The notes beneath the pieces were generated by a model. That model had not been told where the DNA came from, searched no databases, and saw only the letters and a program-made list of their open reading frames with translations. Source: UBA1794 sp050946375 (GTDB lineage Bacteria; Bacteroidota; Bacteroidia; Bacteroidales; Bacteroidaceae). Taken from it: a stretch of 64,000 nt of DNA. The number at the start of each line of letters is the position of its first letter. The first letter of the stretch is position 1. Below, in pieces: positions 35,501 to 43,005 of the stretch. The position numbers and the translations under genes are program-made. The stretch is from contig JBMNUT010000010.1 of assembly GCA_050946375.1 (NCBI GenBank), positions 43,321-107,320 on the forward strand, given 5' to 3'.

Positions 35501-35532
35501 CGCCTCCCGGAGGATTTGGCGGACGCCGCTGA
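32527..35532 (+). CDS. Outer-membrane beta-barrel receptor-like protein
   Basis: A 1001-residue protein with signal peptide, a carboxypeptidase-regulatory-like sandwich (residues ~35-115: GSIEGSVVEG, GHFLVKNLPLGKYAVEV), a plug-like domain (~120-240: PEGSMLEDLIKKIPGAEIS, KEFFSDDPN) and a long beta-barrel rich in aromatic strands. It fits the TonB-dependent-receptor-related outer-membrane beta-barrel family (OMP_b-brl_3), not SusC. No susD partner follows, so a polysaccharide role is not supported. The end is odd: after the last strand (FMFNFVYKFN) comes a ~30-residue Gly/Pro/Arg-rich tail ending GGFGGRR. Confidence 0.88.
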   Translation: MKQRVRILLCLVALTGWGLVCGQQALAQTPRSGSIEGSVVEGSNTSSAVEAASVRVLSLPDSSYIDGAATDSTGHFLVKNLPLGKYAVEVSMIGYETVYRDVQLVSGKSAASLGKIMLGESDVLLQGVKITANAIQVSVVEDTIVYNANAYRVPEGSMLEDLIKKIPGAEISDDGTIKINGKEVKKFLVDGKEFFSDDPNVASKNLPANMVDKLKFYERQSDFARATGIDDGEEEVVIDLTVKKGMKDGWVGNIFGGYGSEDRYEGALSANRFLDDSFLSIVGNINNTNNQGYREMGDSGRGWGGGNGGVTASKHAQVGFAKDWGDKLKIGGDFGYRHSDTDTQTKRHSDTQFNDSTGESSDSRYSAVRKRSEFNFNFRIEWKPDSMTTLIFRPTFSTSKTDAYADNESSTDSWERRFDYAQMMDTLNNSHVNQNISNSEDNYSNVQFGGRLNFIRRLNKRGRNFSINLNYTYQRSTSDDYSYSDLRYFQAADRNEEYNRYDDGVSKNHNLTAGFSYSEPLFKHSFLQFTYNFSYRKANSDRYGYEYNYLGDGTDPENWYDVDWGSLMPDTTLSSCYENIYITHNVGLNMRHITEKYNLSYGFSIIPQHSETNNLFGPNMDRGKMTQDVVNWSPNLRFRYRFTKQESLRINYRGRSSAPSIENLQDVISMTDPQNLRYGNPTLKPSFSHNVNIDYNKYDTETRRSFITFANFGLTQNSTANMTLYDRTTGARVTKIMNVNGNWNAGANFGFNTPLDQKNRFNINTFTRAYYSESVSLDNATLELEDIQQTLASHGVQDVTKVSSVTDLTSDQINWFSAPESKTRSLTLSQNLSGSFQNDWFEFRVNGSVSYNKVTNNTQTTNNRETFDYRAGASTNINLPWEIYVSTDCNYTHRHGYSAGLQNNMVMWNAQISKSFLKNNAATIRFKIYDILREQSNVSRSISAITITDTEYNTLGSYFMFNFVYKFNTLGGAAARRGNDRGPGGGMRPMGPPPGGFGGRR

Positions 35533-35573
35533 TTCCCCCAGGGCGTTTGCCCTACCCCACTCCGCAGTACAGC

Positions 35574-35622
35574 TACCGCCTGCAACGCATTCGTCCGTTT
35601 GTGCGAAACGTTGCAGGCGGTA
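35574..35622 (+). terminator. Terminator of the beta-barrel gene
   Basis: A perfect 14-bp TACCGCCTGCAACG stem with its complement, 41 nt after the stop, followed by a short TTCTTAT tract. Confidence 0.7.
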
Positions 35623-35644
35623 TTCTTATGCGCAAGCGCGAGGA

Positions 35645-35754
35645 CTTTCCCGGAAAACAGACAAAGCTCCGGGCCCAAAGCGGCAGTACTTTCCCGCCCA
35701 AGTGCAAGGGCTTTTTGGCGAAAGTGCTGCCGCTTTTTGCGAAAAATTCCATCC
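35645..35754. repeat. 22-nt phased repeats, 5 units
   Basis: Five contiguous units of exactly 22 nt starting at 35645, 35667, 35689, 35711 and 35733. Most begin CTTT and share A-tract and GC-rich parts (for example CTTTTTGGCGAAAGTGCTGC plus two bases). They lie in the 553-bp gap after the beta-barrel gene. The remainder, 35755..36085, is AT-rich with no supported feature. Confidence 0.7.
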
Positions 35755-36085
35755 CTTCGTAAAGAACAGGCATAATAAAAATGGATAGTCATCCTTTATT
35801 CTTTTGGCTTTCTATATGCTGATGTTCTTTTTTTCTCCTCGAATATGTTCCATTATACATATTTCGGAATAAAAACAGACACGGGACTTGACTTTTCCTG
35901 TTGCAGATGCTACCTTTAAAGCGTCAAATCAAAATTCCAACAGGCCCTGAACCAATTAAGGGAAATCTATCTTGAGAATGAGGAACAAGCCTTCCGGTTA
36001 GTAACACGGCCTGAGGTGGAAAACGTCAACACTGAGTAAGAATCTTGCGAAGCGACCCATAACGAACGAATAATAGTAAAGTATC

Positions 36086-37306
36086 ATGAAACGATTGCAT
36101 TTATGCCTGATTATTAGTCTCTTGTCCCTTTCGCCCTGCGTGCTTGGGCAAGAAATCTGCGGATATGTCCAAAACGGATATATCTACGAACTCTATGAGC
36201 ACGAACAAGCCCGCAACAACAATGCGGCACACTGCTTCAACCACACATTCATTAAGAGTTTCCTCGGCCTGCCTCCCGACTCCATGTGGAAGTACGAGCA
36301 CCAGTACAAAAAGAAGGTTACCGACAAATACGGAAAGACGAGAGAGTACTACACCTTAGAGTGGAATCCCGTTTCCGCCCCACGCGGGCTTCCGTTCGTC
36401 TTCAACGGCAAGAGTTATGATTACTTCTACTCCTACACCTCGAGTATCTGGAAGCCGGAGTTCATTACCCTGCAGGAAATCAAGGACCGCTCCTGCGGAA
36501 AGCACGTGAGCGACTGGAAGTTTTACGTATTGTTCGACGACGTGTTTCTCCCCGACGACCTGATAAGCTACCGCTTCGATAAGGATTATATCGACAGCGT
36601 GGTAGTTTACCACGGAAAGCGGCACAGCGGAAAAACCGATGCCGAGCCGGAATATTGGTTCACCTACGATCCGCTGCGCGACACATGCCGTGTTGACGAG
36701 CAGGAAACGTGGAACGATGCTTTCATCCTGCGCATCTTTTCTACCGACTACGCCAAGAACCACGCCCACAACGCGCAGGACTCCCTGCACACCGCCCTGC
36801 CCCGCCTGCGCACGCAGTTTGAGGAAGACGCCAACCGCTCGGCCATTTTCCTGAACGGCACCTTCGTGGGCTCCACCTTCGGGCTAAACCTCGACTCGTT
36901 GACCCGCATCGAGGGCAAGAATCCCTACCGCGTCACCGTCACGCAGGAGCCATACGAGGCCGGCAATGTGCGCTACACTTCGCGGACCTACATCGAGTGC
37001 AAGCACTATAAGCCCGAACTCGTCCCGCTCACGAGCTTGGTCGAAAAGTTCCCCAGCCTTTCCCATATGGACGAAAAGCTGGCGGTTTACACGGTAGACA
37101 ACATGCTGATGCCCAATCCGCAGAACGTCCTGATAGACAAGGACTACATCTCCGTCGTCCGCGGCTTCCGGGGCGAGGAGATAGAATGCCTGCCTCCCTT
37201 AAAAAGCTACGAGAGGCACTACAAGATACACACTACGGGCGTCATCCAAGTCTACGTGAAGAAGGCTGAATACCTCTATGACCTTGCCCATCCACGCATC
37301 ATTTAA
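36086..37306 (+). CDS. Secreted protein of unknown function, paralog of 7567..8805
   Basis: A 406-residue exported protein (signal peptide MKRLHLCLIISLLSLSPCVLG). It contains the same duplicated module as the 7567 gene: YKPELVPLTSLVEKFPSL against YAPRLVSLKEIGEQFPGT, AIFLNGTFVGSTFGLN against TFFLNGEEIGTFVGID, and D..YIDSVVV against THYIDSVDV. Each module ends in a strand such as GVIQVYVKK. The similarity is weak in the first module but the spacing of motifs is kept. No catalytic residues are obvious. I cannot name a function; it is likely periplasmic or surface located. Confidence 0.75.
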   Translation: MKRLHLCLIISLLSLSPCVLGQEICGYVQNGYIYELYEHEQARNNNAAHCFNHTFIKSFLGLPPDSMWKYEHQYKKKVTDKYGKTREYYTLEWNPVSAPRGLPFVFNGKSYDYFYSYTSSIWKPEFITLQEIKDRSCGKHVSDWKFYVLFDDVFLPDDLISYRFDKDYIDSVVVYHGKRHSGKTDAEPEYWFTYDPLRDTCRVDEQETWNDAFILRIFSTDYAKNHAHNAQDSLHTALPRLRTQFEEDANRSAIFLNGTFVGSTFGLNLDSLTRIEGKNPYRVTVTQEPYEAGNVRYTSRTYIECKHYKPELVPLTSLVEKFPSLSHMDEKLAVYTVDNMLMPNPQNVLIDKDYISVVRGFRGEEIECLPPLKSYERHYKIHTTGVIQVYVKKAEYLYDLAHPRII

Positions 37307-37322
37307 TTCAGAAGCGGCAGCA

Positions 37323-37388
37323 CTTTTCCCGAAAACGGGCAAGGCTTTTGGAAAAAAGCGCCTGCGCTTCCGTCCGACCGTCTTGCGG
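37323..37388. repeat. 22-nt phased repeats, 3 units
   Basis: Units at 37323-37344 (CTTTTCCCGAAAACGGGCAA plus two bases), 37345-37366 and 37367-37388, starting 16 nt after the preceding stop. Confidence 0.6.
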
Positions 37389-37614
37389 GTGGGGCAGAAG
37401 TGCCTTTCCGGTCGTCGCGCAAGGGGCATTGTCCTCCGGCGGGGCGAGGCGGGGGTTCGGACGGAGTAATGCGCTGTTTATTAGTGAAATAAATCCCGTT
37501 TTCGGGAATCGGACTGCGGCTTTTTCGTGTAACATGCTTGTAAAACCGTGTTTTTAAACATATAAAAAGTGTGAAATATGAGGGCGAAGTGATACAACTT
37601 ACGGAGAGAGTGCT

Positions 37615-37622
37615 TACCTTTG
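37615..37622 (+). promoter_or_regulatory. -7 box of a small transcript
   Basis: TACCTTTG, 32 nt before a 29-codon reading frame and about 180 nt before a terminator. No clear -33 element. Confidence 0.45.
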
Positions 37623-37654
37623 CAACGTGAAACACGAAAAACACGGTATTAGTT

Positions 37655-37744
37655 ATGAAGAAGTTTGATAAGGTTTTAAAAGATTGTTTACGCAACGTAG
37701 AAGAAAACACGATGAAACTGTGGGCTTTCACTTGTGATAAGTAG
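37655..37744 (+). CDS. Possible 29-residue peptide
   Basis: ATG to TAG, giving a Lys-rich N-terminus (MKKFDKVLKDCLRN) and a C-terminal MKLWAFTCDK with two cysteines in total. It lies within the putative small transcript. There is no recognisable ribosome-binding site, as usual for this phylum, and no family that I know. It may be chance. Confidence 0.3.
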   Translation: MKKFDKVLKDCLRNVEENTMKLWAFTCDK

Positions 37745-37804
37745 AAGCCTGCGCTTGTCAAAAGCGTAGAAAGTGCTTCGGCACTTTCGGGAAACACTGA
37801 AAGG

Positions 37805-37837
37805 ATGCCATCCCGTGAGGGAAGGCATTTATTTTTT
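37805..37837 (+). terminator. Terminator of the small transcript
   Basis: ATGCC-A-TCCC-GTGA-GGGA-A-GGCAT hairpin followed by TTATTTTTT. Confidence 0.75.
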
Positions 37838-37881
37838 GAGCTTCCATAAAACTCTATATAACGATTACGAATAACGAGTTG

Positions 37882-37920
37882 TCCCTGCGGCCCTTAGGGG
37901 TTGACGCAGGGATTTTTTTT
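37882..37920 (+). terminator. Terminator-like hairpin
   Basis: TCCCTGCG/CGCAGGGA stem followed by eight T residues on the plus strand, next to the stop of the leftward radical SAM gene. Confidence 0.6.
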
Positions 37921-37978
37921 GCCCTGCGGCGGCGGTTTCCGGCGCAGGGCGGGGTAGGTTGGGGGCTTTGCAGCGGGC

Positions 37979-38755
37979 TCAGTAAGAGGCTGTTGCGGGT
38001 ATTCCGGCCTGACGCACGAGGTCTGCTATCCGGTCCAGCTCCTCGTGGGTGGCTTTGCGCAGGTCGTGGTCGGGCGTTTCGCGGTCGATGGTGTAGACCA
38101 TCGCTGCCTGCGGGCCTATTTCGCGCAGCGCCTCGAGCCAGGGCAGCACGTAGCGGTCGGAGGTGTTGTCCATGTCTTTTCCCTCGTGGCTGCCCTTGAG
38201 GAACATGGTTTGCACGATGACGTGGCCGTGGAACTGCTTGAGATTTTCCACCGTCTCCCGCATCGAGTAGCGTCCGGTGGGGCGGTCGAGGGCGTGGATG
38301 TAGGCCTCGTCGACCGTGTCGAGCTTCTGAATGTTGTTGTCCACCTTCATGAGTGCCTCGCGCACGGCGGGCTTGTGGGTGAAGGTGGCGTTGCTCAGCA
38401 CGCTTACCTTGGCCGTGGGGCAGTAGCGGTTGCGTAACTCGATGGTGTCGGCCACTATCTCGGGGAAGTGGGGGTGCGCCGTGGGTTCGCCGTTGCCGGC
38501 AAAGGTCAGCACGTCGGGCATGCGCCCTTCCTGCTTCATCTGCAGAAGTTTGGTTTCCAATGCCTTGGCCACTTCCTCGCGTGTGGGTCGGGGCAGAGTG
38601 GGGCGGTGCGTGGCGTTGAAGCCGCATTCGCAGTAGACGCAGTCGAAAGTGCAGAGTTTTCCGTCGGCCGGCATCAGGTTGATGCCTAGGGAGAGGCCGA
38701 GCCGCCGCGAGTGGACGGGGCCGAATATGGGGGATGAGTAGAGTACGGTGGACAT
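37979..38755 (-). CDS. Radical SAM protein
   Basis: A 258-residue radical SAM enzyme. The [4Fe-4S] motif CTFDCVYC (CxxxCxxC) follows a short N-terminal SRRLGLSLGINLMP segment typical of COG0731-type and related proteins. Later motifs are TFAGNGEPTAHP (GEP-type SAM site) and VSVLSNATF. There is no SPASM or other accessory domain, so the substrate is unknown. The start at 38755 was chosen because the family begins with the SRRLG element close to the N-terminus; further upstream codons are unrelated. Confidence 0.87.
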   Translation of the reverse strand: MSTVLYSSPIFGPVHSRRLGLSLGINLMPADGKLCTFDCVYCECGFNATHRPTLPRPTREEVAKALETKLLQMKQEGRMPDVLTFAGNGEPTAHPHFPEIVADTIELRNRYCPTAKVSVLSNATFTHKPAVREALMKVDNNIQKLDTVDEAYIHALDRPTGRYSMRETVENLKQFHGHVIVQTMFLKGSHEGKDMDNTSDRYVLPWLEALREIGPQAAMVYTIDRETPDHDLRKATHEELDRIADLVRQAGIPATASY

Positions 38756-38856
38756 AAGTCGGTGTTTGTTTTGTTCCCTTTCCGCGGGGCGGGTAGGGGT
38801 GTGTTTTGCCTGCAAATGTACCGAATTGCGGGGTAATGGTCAATGCCCGGCGGGTC

Positions 38857-38988
38857 TTTTTGCGGAATGCCCTGTTGCTTTTCGGGAAAAGGCCTGTCGG
38901 TTTCCGGCGAAAGCCTTGCCGGTTTTCGGAAAAAGTCTTGCAAGTTCTGGGAAAAAGCCTTGCTTGTTTTTGAGAAAAGCCTTGCCGA
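38857..38988. repeat. 22-nt phased repeats, 6 units (largest array)
   Basis: Units start at 38857, 38879, 38901, 38923, 38945 and 38967, each exactly 22 nt, and no two are identical. The form is TTTTCGGAAAAAGYCTTGCC plus two bases. It fills most of the gap between the PAP2 gene and the radical SAM promoter region. Confidence 0.75.
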
Positions 38989-39035
38989 CTCTTGGCCGGA
39001 GGGGGATGTGCCGTCCGATCGGAGTTGGGTGGTTT

Positions 39036-39812
39036 TCAGAAGGATATGCTGGCCGTTAGGCCGCCTCCGCGGGTGCTGGCGTCGTAGTAGGGCAGCAGGA
39101 GGCAGGCGGGGGCTTGGACTTTGCGGCGGGGGAAGAGGAACTTCTGTTCCACGGGAAACAGGAGGTAGGCGATTTGCGTGCTGAGTATGCCGATTCCTGC
39201 CCCGGCCAGCACGTCGCTGAGCCAGTGGTGGCCGTTGTAGATGCGGAGGAATCCGGTGAGGACGGCTGCGGTGTAGGCTCCTGCGCCGTACCAGGGGGAG
39301 ACGTGGCGGTAGACGCGGCGCACGAGCTCTGCCCCGGCAAAGGCGGTGGCGGTGTGCCCGGAGGGGAAGGAGTGGTCGTCGGAGCCGTCGGGGCGGCGTT
39401 CGTCGGCGACGAGCTTGAGGGACCTGACGAGGATGCCCATCACGGCGTAGGTGTTGGCCGTAAGGATGAGGTGGTCGATGTGCTCCTCGCGGCTGCGGGC
39501 GGTGAGCAGGTTGAGCCCGAGGTCCATGGCGAGGGGGACGAAGCGCAGGTATTCGTCGGCACGGAAGGGGTGGTTGCCGCGCCATCGGGAGAGGGTTTTA
39601 TTGATTTGGTAGTCAGGCGAATGCGTGTGGCGGTGGCTGTTTATCCCGATTGCGCCGGCTGTGATGAGTGCGGCGGGCAGGATGAATTGCGTGGGGCGTA
39701 GGGTGGGTGTGGTTCCGGCGGGCAGGCTGTCGGCCGGGGTGGCGTGTGTGGGTGCCGGATGGAGCAGCAGGAGGGTGGCGAGGAGCAGGCTGACGAGGGG
39801 GGAGTGTTTCAT
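39036..39812 (-). CDS. PAP2-family phosphatase
   Basis: A 258-residue membrane-associated phosphatase of the PAP2/undecaprenyl-pyrophosphatase type. The three signature motifs are present: KLVADERRP (KxxxxxxRP-like), PSGHTATAF (general acid His) and RIYNGHHWLSDVLAG (nucleophile His). A signal or first helix (MKHSPLVSLLLATLLLL) and several membrane helices are seen. Likely substrates are lipid phosphates; the exact one is unknown. The 39813..40133 gap (321 bp) holds a repeat array, a terminator and no gene. Confidence 0.9.
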   Translation of the reverse strand: MKHSPLVSLLLATLLLLHPAPTHATPADSLPAGTTPTLRPTQFILPAALITAGAIGINSHRHTHSPDYQINKTLSRWRGNHPFRADEYLRFVPLAMDLGLNLLTARSREEHIDHLILTANTYAVMGILVRSLKLVADERRPDGSDDHSFPSGHTATAFAGAELVRRVYRHVSPWYGAGAYTAAVLTGFLRIYNGHHWLSDVLAGAGIGILSTQIAYLLFPVEQKFLFPRRKVQAPACLLLPYYDASTRGGGLTASISF

Positions 39813-39966
39813 CGGGGTGGTATTTTGGGAGGGGGTAAATGGGTGGTTGAGGGGCGGTCTGAGCCGGCGGAAACGGGGGTTCAAAGGTACGCATAAATGG
39901 ATTTATGCCCAAGGGCCTGCCTCGAAATGGGTGTTTTGCCGGGGCTTGCGGGGAGATGTGGCAGGG

Positions 39967-40010
39967 GTATGGGCGAAAAGTGGCGGCGCTTTTTGGAGAA
40001 AGTGGCGGGG
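39967..40010. repeat. 22-nt phased repeats, 2 units
   Basis: Units at 39967-39988 and 39989-40010 (CTTTTTGGAGAAAGTGGCGG plus two bases), with a weaker third to 40032. G-rich variants of the family. Confidence 0.5.
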
Positions 40011-40040
40011 GTTGGCGACGGTTGTTGCGGAAGGGGTAGG

Positions 40041-40087
40041 AAAAAGGCCTTCCGCGCTGTGCTTCGCGGGGAAGCGGGCGGAAGGCC
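40041..40087 (-). terminator. Terminator of polA
   Basis: A 10-bp GGCCTTCCGC/GCGGAAGGCC stem with five T residues on the minus-strand 3' side, 47 nt after the polA stop. Confidence 0.75.
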
Positions 40088-40133
40088 GAGGGTTGTATGT
40101 GTCTGGATTTATGACTGCCGCGGGGTGGGGGAA

Positions 40134-42917
40134 TCAGTGGGCTTCGAGCCAGTTGTTGCCCCATCCGCAGTCGGCGATGAGGGGCACGTCGAGGGGGTAG
40201 GCGTGCTCCATTTCTTCGATTACGATGCGCTCCACCTGTTCTTTCTCCTCGGGGGGTACGGAGAAGTTCAGTTCGTCGTGTACCTGGAGGAGCATCTTGG
40301 CGCGGATTCCTTCGCGGTCGAAGCGTTGCTGGATGCGCACCATGGCTATTTTGATGATGTCGGCCGCGCTGCCTTGTATGGGGGCGTTGATGGCGTTGCG
40401 CTCGGCGTTTCCGCGTACTACGGCGTTGCGCGAGTTGATGTCGGGCAGGTAGCGGCGCCGATGGGAGAGGGTTTCGACGTAGCCTTGCCGGCGGGCTACT
40501 TCGATGCTTTGCTCCATGTAGGCGCGAACGCCGGGGTATGTTTCGAAATAGCTGCATATCAGGTCTTTCGCCTCCCCGCGGCTGACGCCCATGCGCTCGG
40601 CCAGCCCGAAGGCGGATATGCCGTAGATGATGCCGAAGTTGGCGGTTTTGGCCTTGCGGCGCATGTCTTTGGTGACTTCCTCGGGGGTGACTTTGTAGAT
40701 TTTGGCGGCGGTGGCGGCGTGGATGTCGGCCGAGTGGCGGAAGGCGTCCTGCATGTTTTTGTCTTTGCTCAGGTGCGCCATGATGCGGAGCTCTATCTGT
40801 GAGTAATCGGCGGAGAAGAAAAGGCATCCGTCGTCGGCAATAAAGCATTTTCGGATCTCGCGTCCGTCGTCGTCGCGCACGGGGATGTTCTGCAGATTGG
40901 GGTTGCTTGAGCTGAGACGGCCCGTGGCGGTGACGGTCTGGTTGAAGGAGGTGTGGATGCGTCCGGTGCGTGGATTGACGAGTTGGGGCAGGGCTTCGAC
41001 GTAGGTGCTGAGGAGTTTTTTCAGCCCGCGGTAGTCCAGAATTTTCTCAATCACGGGGTGTTTTTTCCGGTACTTCTCGAGCTCTTCTTCGGAAGTGACG
41101 TACTGTCCGCTTTTTGTCTTGCGGGCCTTGTCGGAAATTTTGAGGTAGTCGAAGAGGATTTCCCCTACTTGTTTGGGCGAGGAGATATTGAAGTCTTTGC
41201 CCACGAGGGCGTGTATTTCCTGCTCGATGGCCTGCATGCGTTGGTTGAAACCTATGGCGGTTTCTTTCAGGGCTTGGGTGTCGATGCGGACTCCGTTGTG
41301 CTCCATGCGTGCGAGTACGGGCAGTAGGGGCATTTCGATCTGCTCGAACAGGGGCTGCATGCCGCTGCTTTTGAGTTCTTCACGCAGGCGGTGGTAGAGT
41401 TTGAGGGTTACGTCGGCGTCTTCGCAGGCATAGAGGTAGACGTCTTTCGGCGGGAGGTCGCGCATGTTGCGCTGCCCCTTTCCTTTGGGACCGATGAGCT
41501 CTTCGATGTGGATGGTGCGGTAGTTGAGGTAAATCTCCGCCAGATAGTCCATGTTGTGCCGCAACTCGGGTTGGAGGACGTAGTGGGCAATCATCGTGTC
41601 GAACATGGGTCCCTGGAGGTGGATGCCGTAGTTTTGGAGGACAAGCAGGTCGTATTTTATATTTTGACCTACTTTAAGAGTTTTTTCGTTCTCGAACAAT
41701 TCGCGTATTTCGTCGAGTATTTCGGTGGCTTCCTGCCGGTCGGGCGGGATGGGGATGTAGTAGGCTTGGTTTTCCGCGGTGGCGAAGCTGATTCCGACCA
41801 GCTCGGCGTCGATTGCATGGGTGCTGGTCGTTTCGGTGTCTATTGCAAGAGTTCCCGTTGTTTGGATTTCTTGAAAAAATGAATGGATACGCTCCTTTGA
41901 ATCAATTAGTTCGTATCGATAAGGGATATCTTTTAAGACTTTGAGATTTTTGTTTTCGGGGATTTCCGGCGGGGTGTCCGCGATTTCAGAAAAGAGATCG
42001 GCCTGTTTTCCGGGTTCGCGGCCGGGGTTTGGCAGCGAAGAGGTGCCGAGGATGCGTTGGGCCAGCGAATGAAATTCCAGACGGTCGAAGAGGTTTTTGA
42101 GTTTTTCCTTGTCGGGTTCTTCGCGTCGGAGCGCATCGGGCTCGAAAGCGATGGGCACGTCGGTCTTGATGGTTGCAAGGAATTTGGAGAAGCGTATCTG
42201 TTCCGCGTTCTGAATGACTTTCTCTTTTAGCGAACCGGTCAGCTCGTCGGTCCGCTCGAGCAGGCCCTCGACCGAGCCGAAGCGTGCCACGAGTTCTTTG
42301 GCGCGCTTCTCTCCGATGCCGGGACAGCCGGGGATGTTGTCGGAGGCATCGCCCCAAAGTCCGAGAATGTCCTGCACCTGTTCGGGCGATTCGATGCCGA
42401 ACTTTGCCTTGACCTCTTCCACTCCCATGAAGTCGAAGCCGCTGCTTCCGTGCTTGGGCTTGCAGATGAAGACGTTCGGGCGCACCAGTTGTCCGTAGTC
42501 CTTGTCGGGGGTCATCATGAATACCTGGTATCCTTCGGCTCCGGCCTGCAGGGCTATGGTGCCGATCACGTCGTCGGCTTCGAAGCCGGGCTGCTCCAGG
42601 ATGGGAATATGGTAGGCGTTGATGATTTCTTTTATGAGGGGAACGGCCAGCCGGATGGCTTCGGGTGTTTCTTCGCGCTGGGCCTTGTAGGCAGGGTAGG
42701 CCTCGTGGCGGAAGGTAGGTCCGGCGGGGTCGAAGGCGATGCCTATGTGGGTCGGTTTTTCGCGCCGCAGGACTTCTTCCAGGGTGTTTACGAAGCCGAA
42801 GATGGCCGACGTGTTCAGTCCTTTGGAGTTGATGCGCGGATTTTTGATGAATGCGTAGTACGCCCGATAAATGAGGGCGTAGGCATCCAAAAGATATAGT
42901 TTTTTATCGTTTTCCAT
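40134..42917 (-). CDS. polA: DNA polymerase I
   Basis: A 927-residue repair and Okazaki-fragment polymerase with all three domains. The 5'-3' exonuclease is residues 1-~290 (LLDAYALIYRAYYAF, DASDNIPGCPGIGEKRA). The 3'-5' proofreading domain is intact, with DTETTSTHA near residue 340. The polymerase domain includes RKAKTANFGIIYG, FFSADYSQIELR and QVHDELNFSV. I start it at the ATG at 42917; an in-frame TTG three codons upstream is less likely. Confidence 0.97.
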   Translation of the reverse strand: MENDKKLYLLDAYALIYRAYYAFIKNPRINSKGLNTSAIFGFVNTLEEVLRREKPTHIGIAFDPAGPTFRHEAYPAYKAQREETPEAIRLAVPLIKEIINAYHIPILEQPGFEADDVIGTIALQAGAEGYQVFMMTPDKDYGQLVRPNVFICKPKHGSSGFDFMGVEEVKAKFGIESPEQVQDILGLWGDASDNIPGCPGIGEKRAKELVARFGSVEGLLERTDELTGSLKEKVIQNAEQIRFSKFLATIKTDVPIAFEPDALRREEPDKEKLKNLFDRLEFHSLAQRILGTSSLPNPGREPGKQADLFSEIADTPPEIPENKNLKVLKDIPYRYELIDSKERIHSFFQEIQTTGTLAIDTETTSTHAIDAELVGISFATAENQAYYIPIPPDRQEATEILDEIRELFENEKTLKVGQNIKYDLLVLQNYGIHLQGPMFDTMIAHYVLQPELRHNMDYLAEIYLNYRTIHIEELIGPKGKGQRNMRDLPPKDVYLYACEDADVTLKLYHRLREELKSSGMQPLFEQIEMPLLPVLARMEHNGVRIDTQALKETAIGFNQRMQAIEQEIHALVGKDFNISSPKQVGEILFDYLKISDKARKTKSGQYVTSEEELEKYRKKHPVIEKILDYRGLKKLLSTYVEALPQLVNPRTGRIHTSFNQTVTATGRLSSSNPNLQNIPVRDDDGREIRKCFIADDGCLFFSADYSQIELRIMAHLSKDKNMQDAFRHSADIHAATAAKIYKVTPEEVTKDMRRKAKTANFGIIYGISAFGLAERMGVSRGEAKDLICSYFETYPGVRAYMEQSIEVARRQGYVETLSHRRRYLPDINSRNAVVRGNAERNAINAPIQGSAADIIKIAMVRIQQRFDREGIRAKMLLQVHDELNFSVPPEEKEQVERIVIEEMEHAYPLDVPLIADCGWGNNWLEAH

Positions 42918-42979
42918 CAAAATCAATCTTTAAAGGGGTGTAAATGTACGAAAAAGAATTAGATTAGCCTTTTTATTAT

Positions 42980-42987
42980 TACTTTTG
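42980..42987 (+). promoter_or_regulatory. -7 box for the polyprenyl synthase
   Basis: TACTTTTG, 18 nt before the ATG at 43006. Confidence 0.5.
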
Positions 42988-43005
42988 TGCGCAAATTAAA
43001 AGAGG

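Larger units (their letters stand above)
37623..37837 (+). ncRNA. Putative ~210-nt structured transcript
   Basis: Bounded by a -7 box (37615) and a terminator (37805-37837). Besides a short reading frame, it holds a GAAAGTGC-TTCG-GCACTTTC hairpin (37771-37790), a perfect 8-bp stem closed by a stable tetraloop, and a CGCTT/AAGCG hairpin just before it. It fits none of the common RNA families I can recognise. It could be a small RNA, a peptide mRNA, or both. Confidence 0.4.

Noticed and set aside
38857..38988. The regular 22-nt array as a CRISPR or minisatellite
   Set aside because: There are no identical repeats separated by unique spacers, and no cas genes. The units are too different from each other for a young minisatellite.
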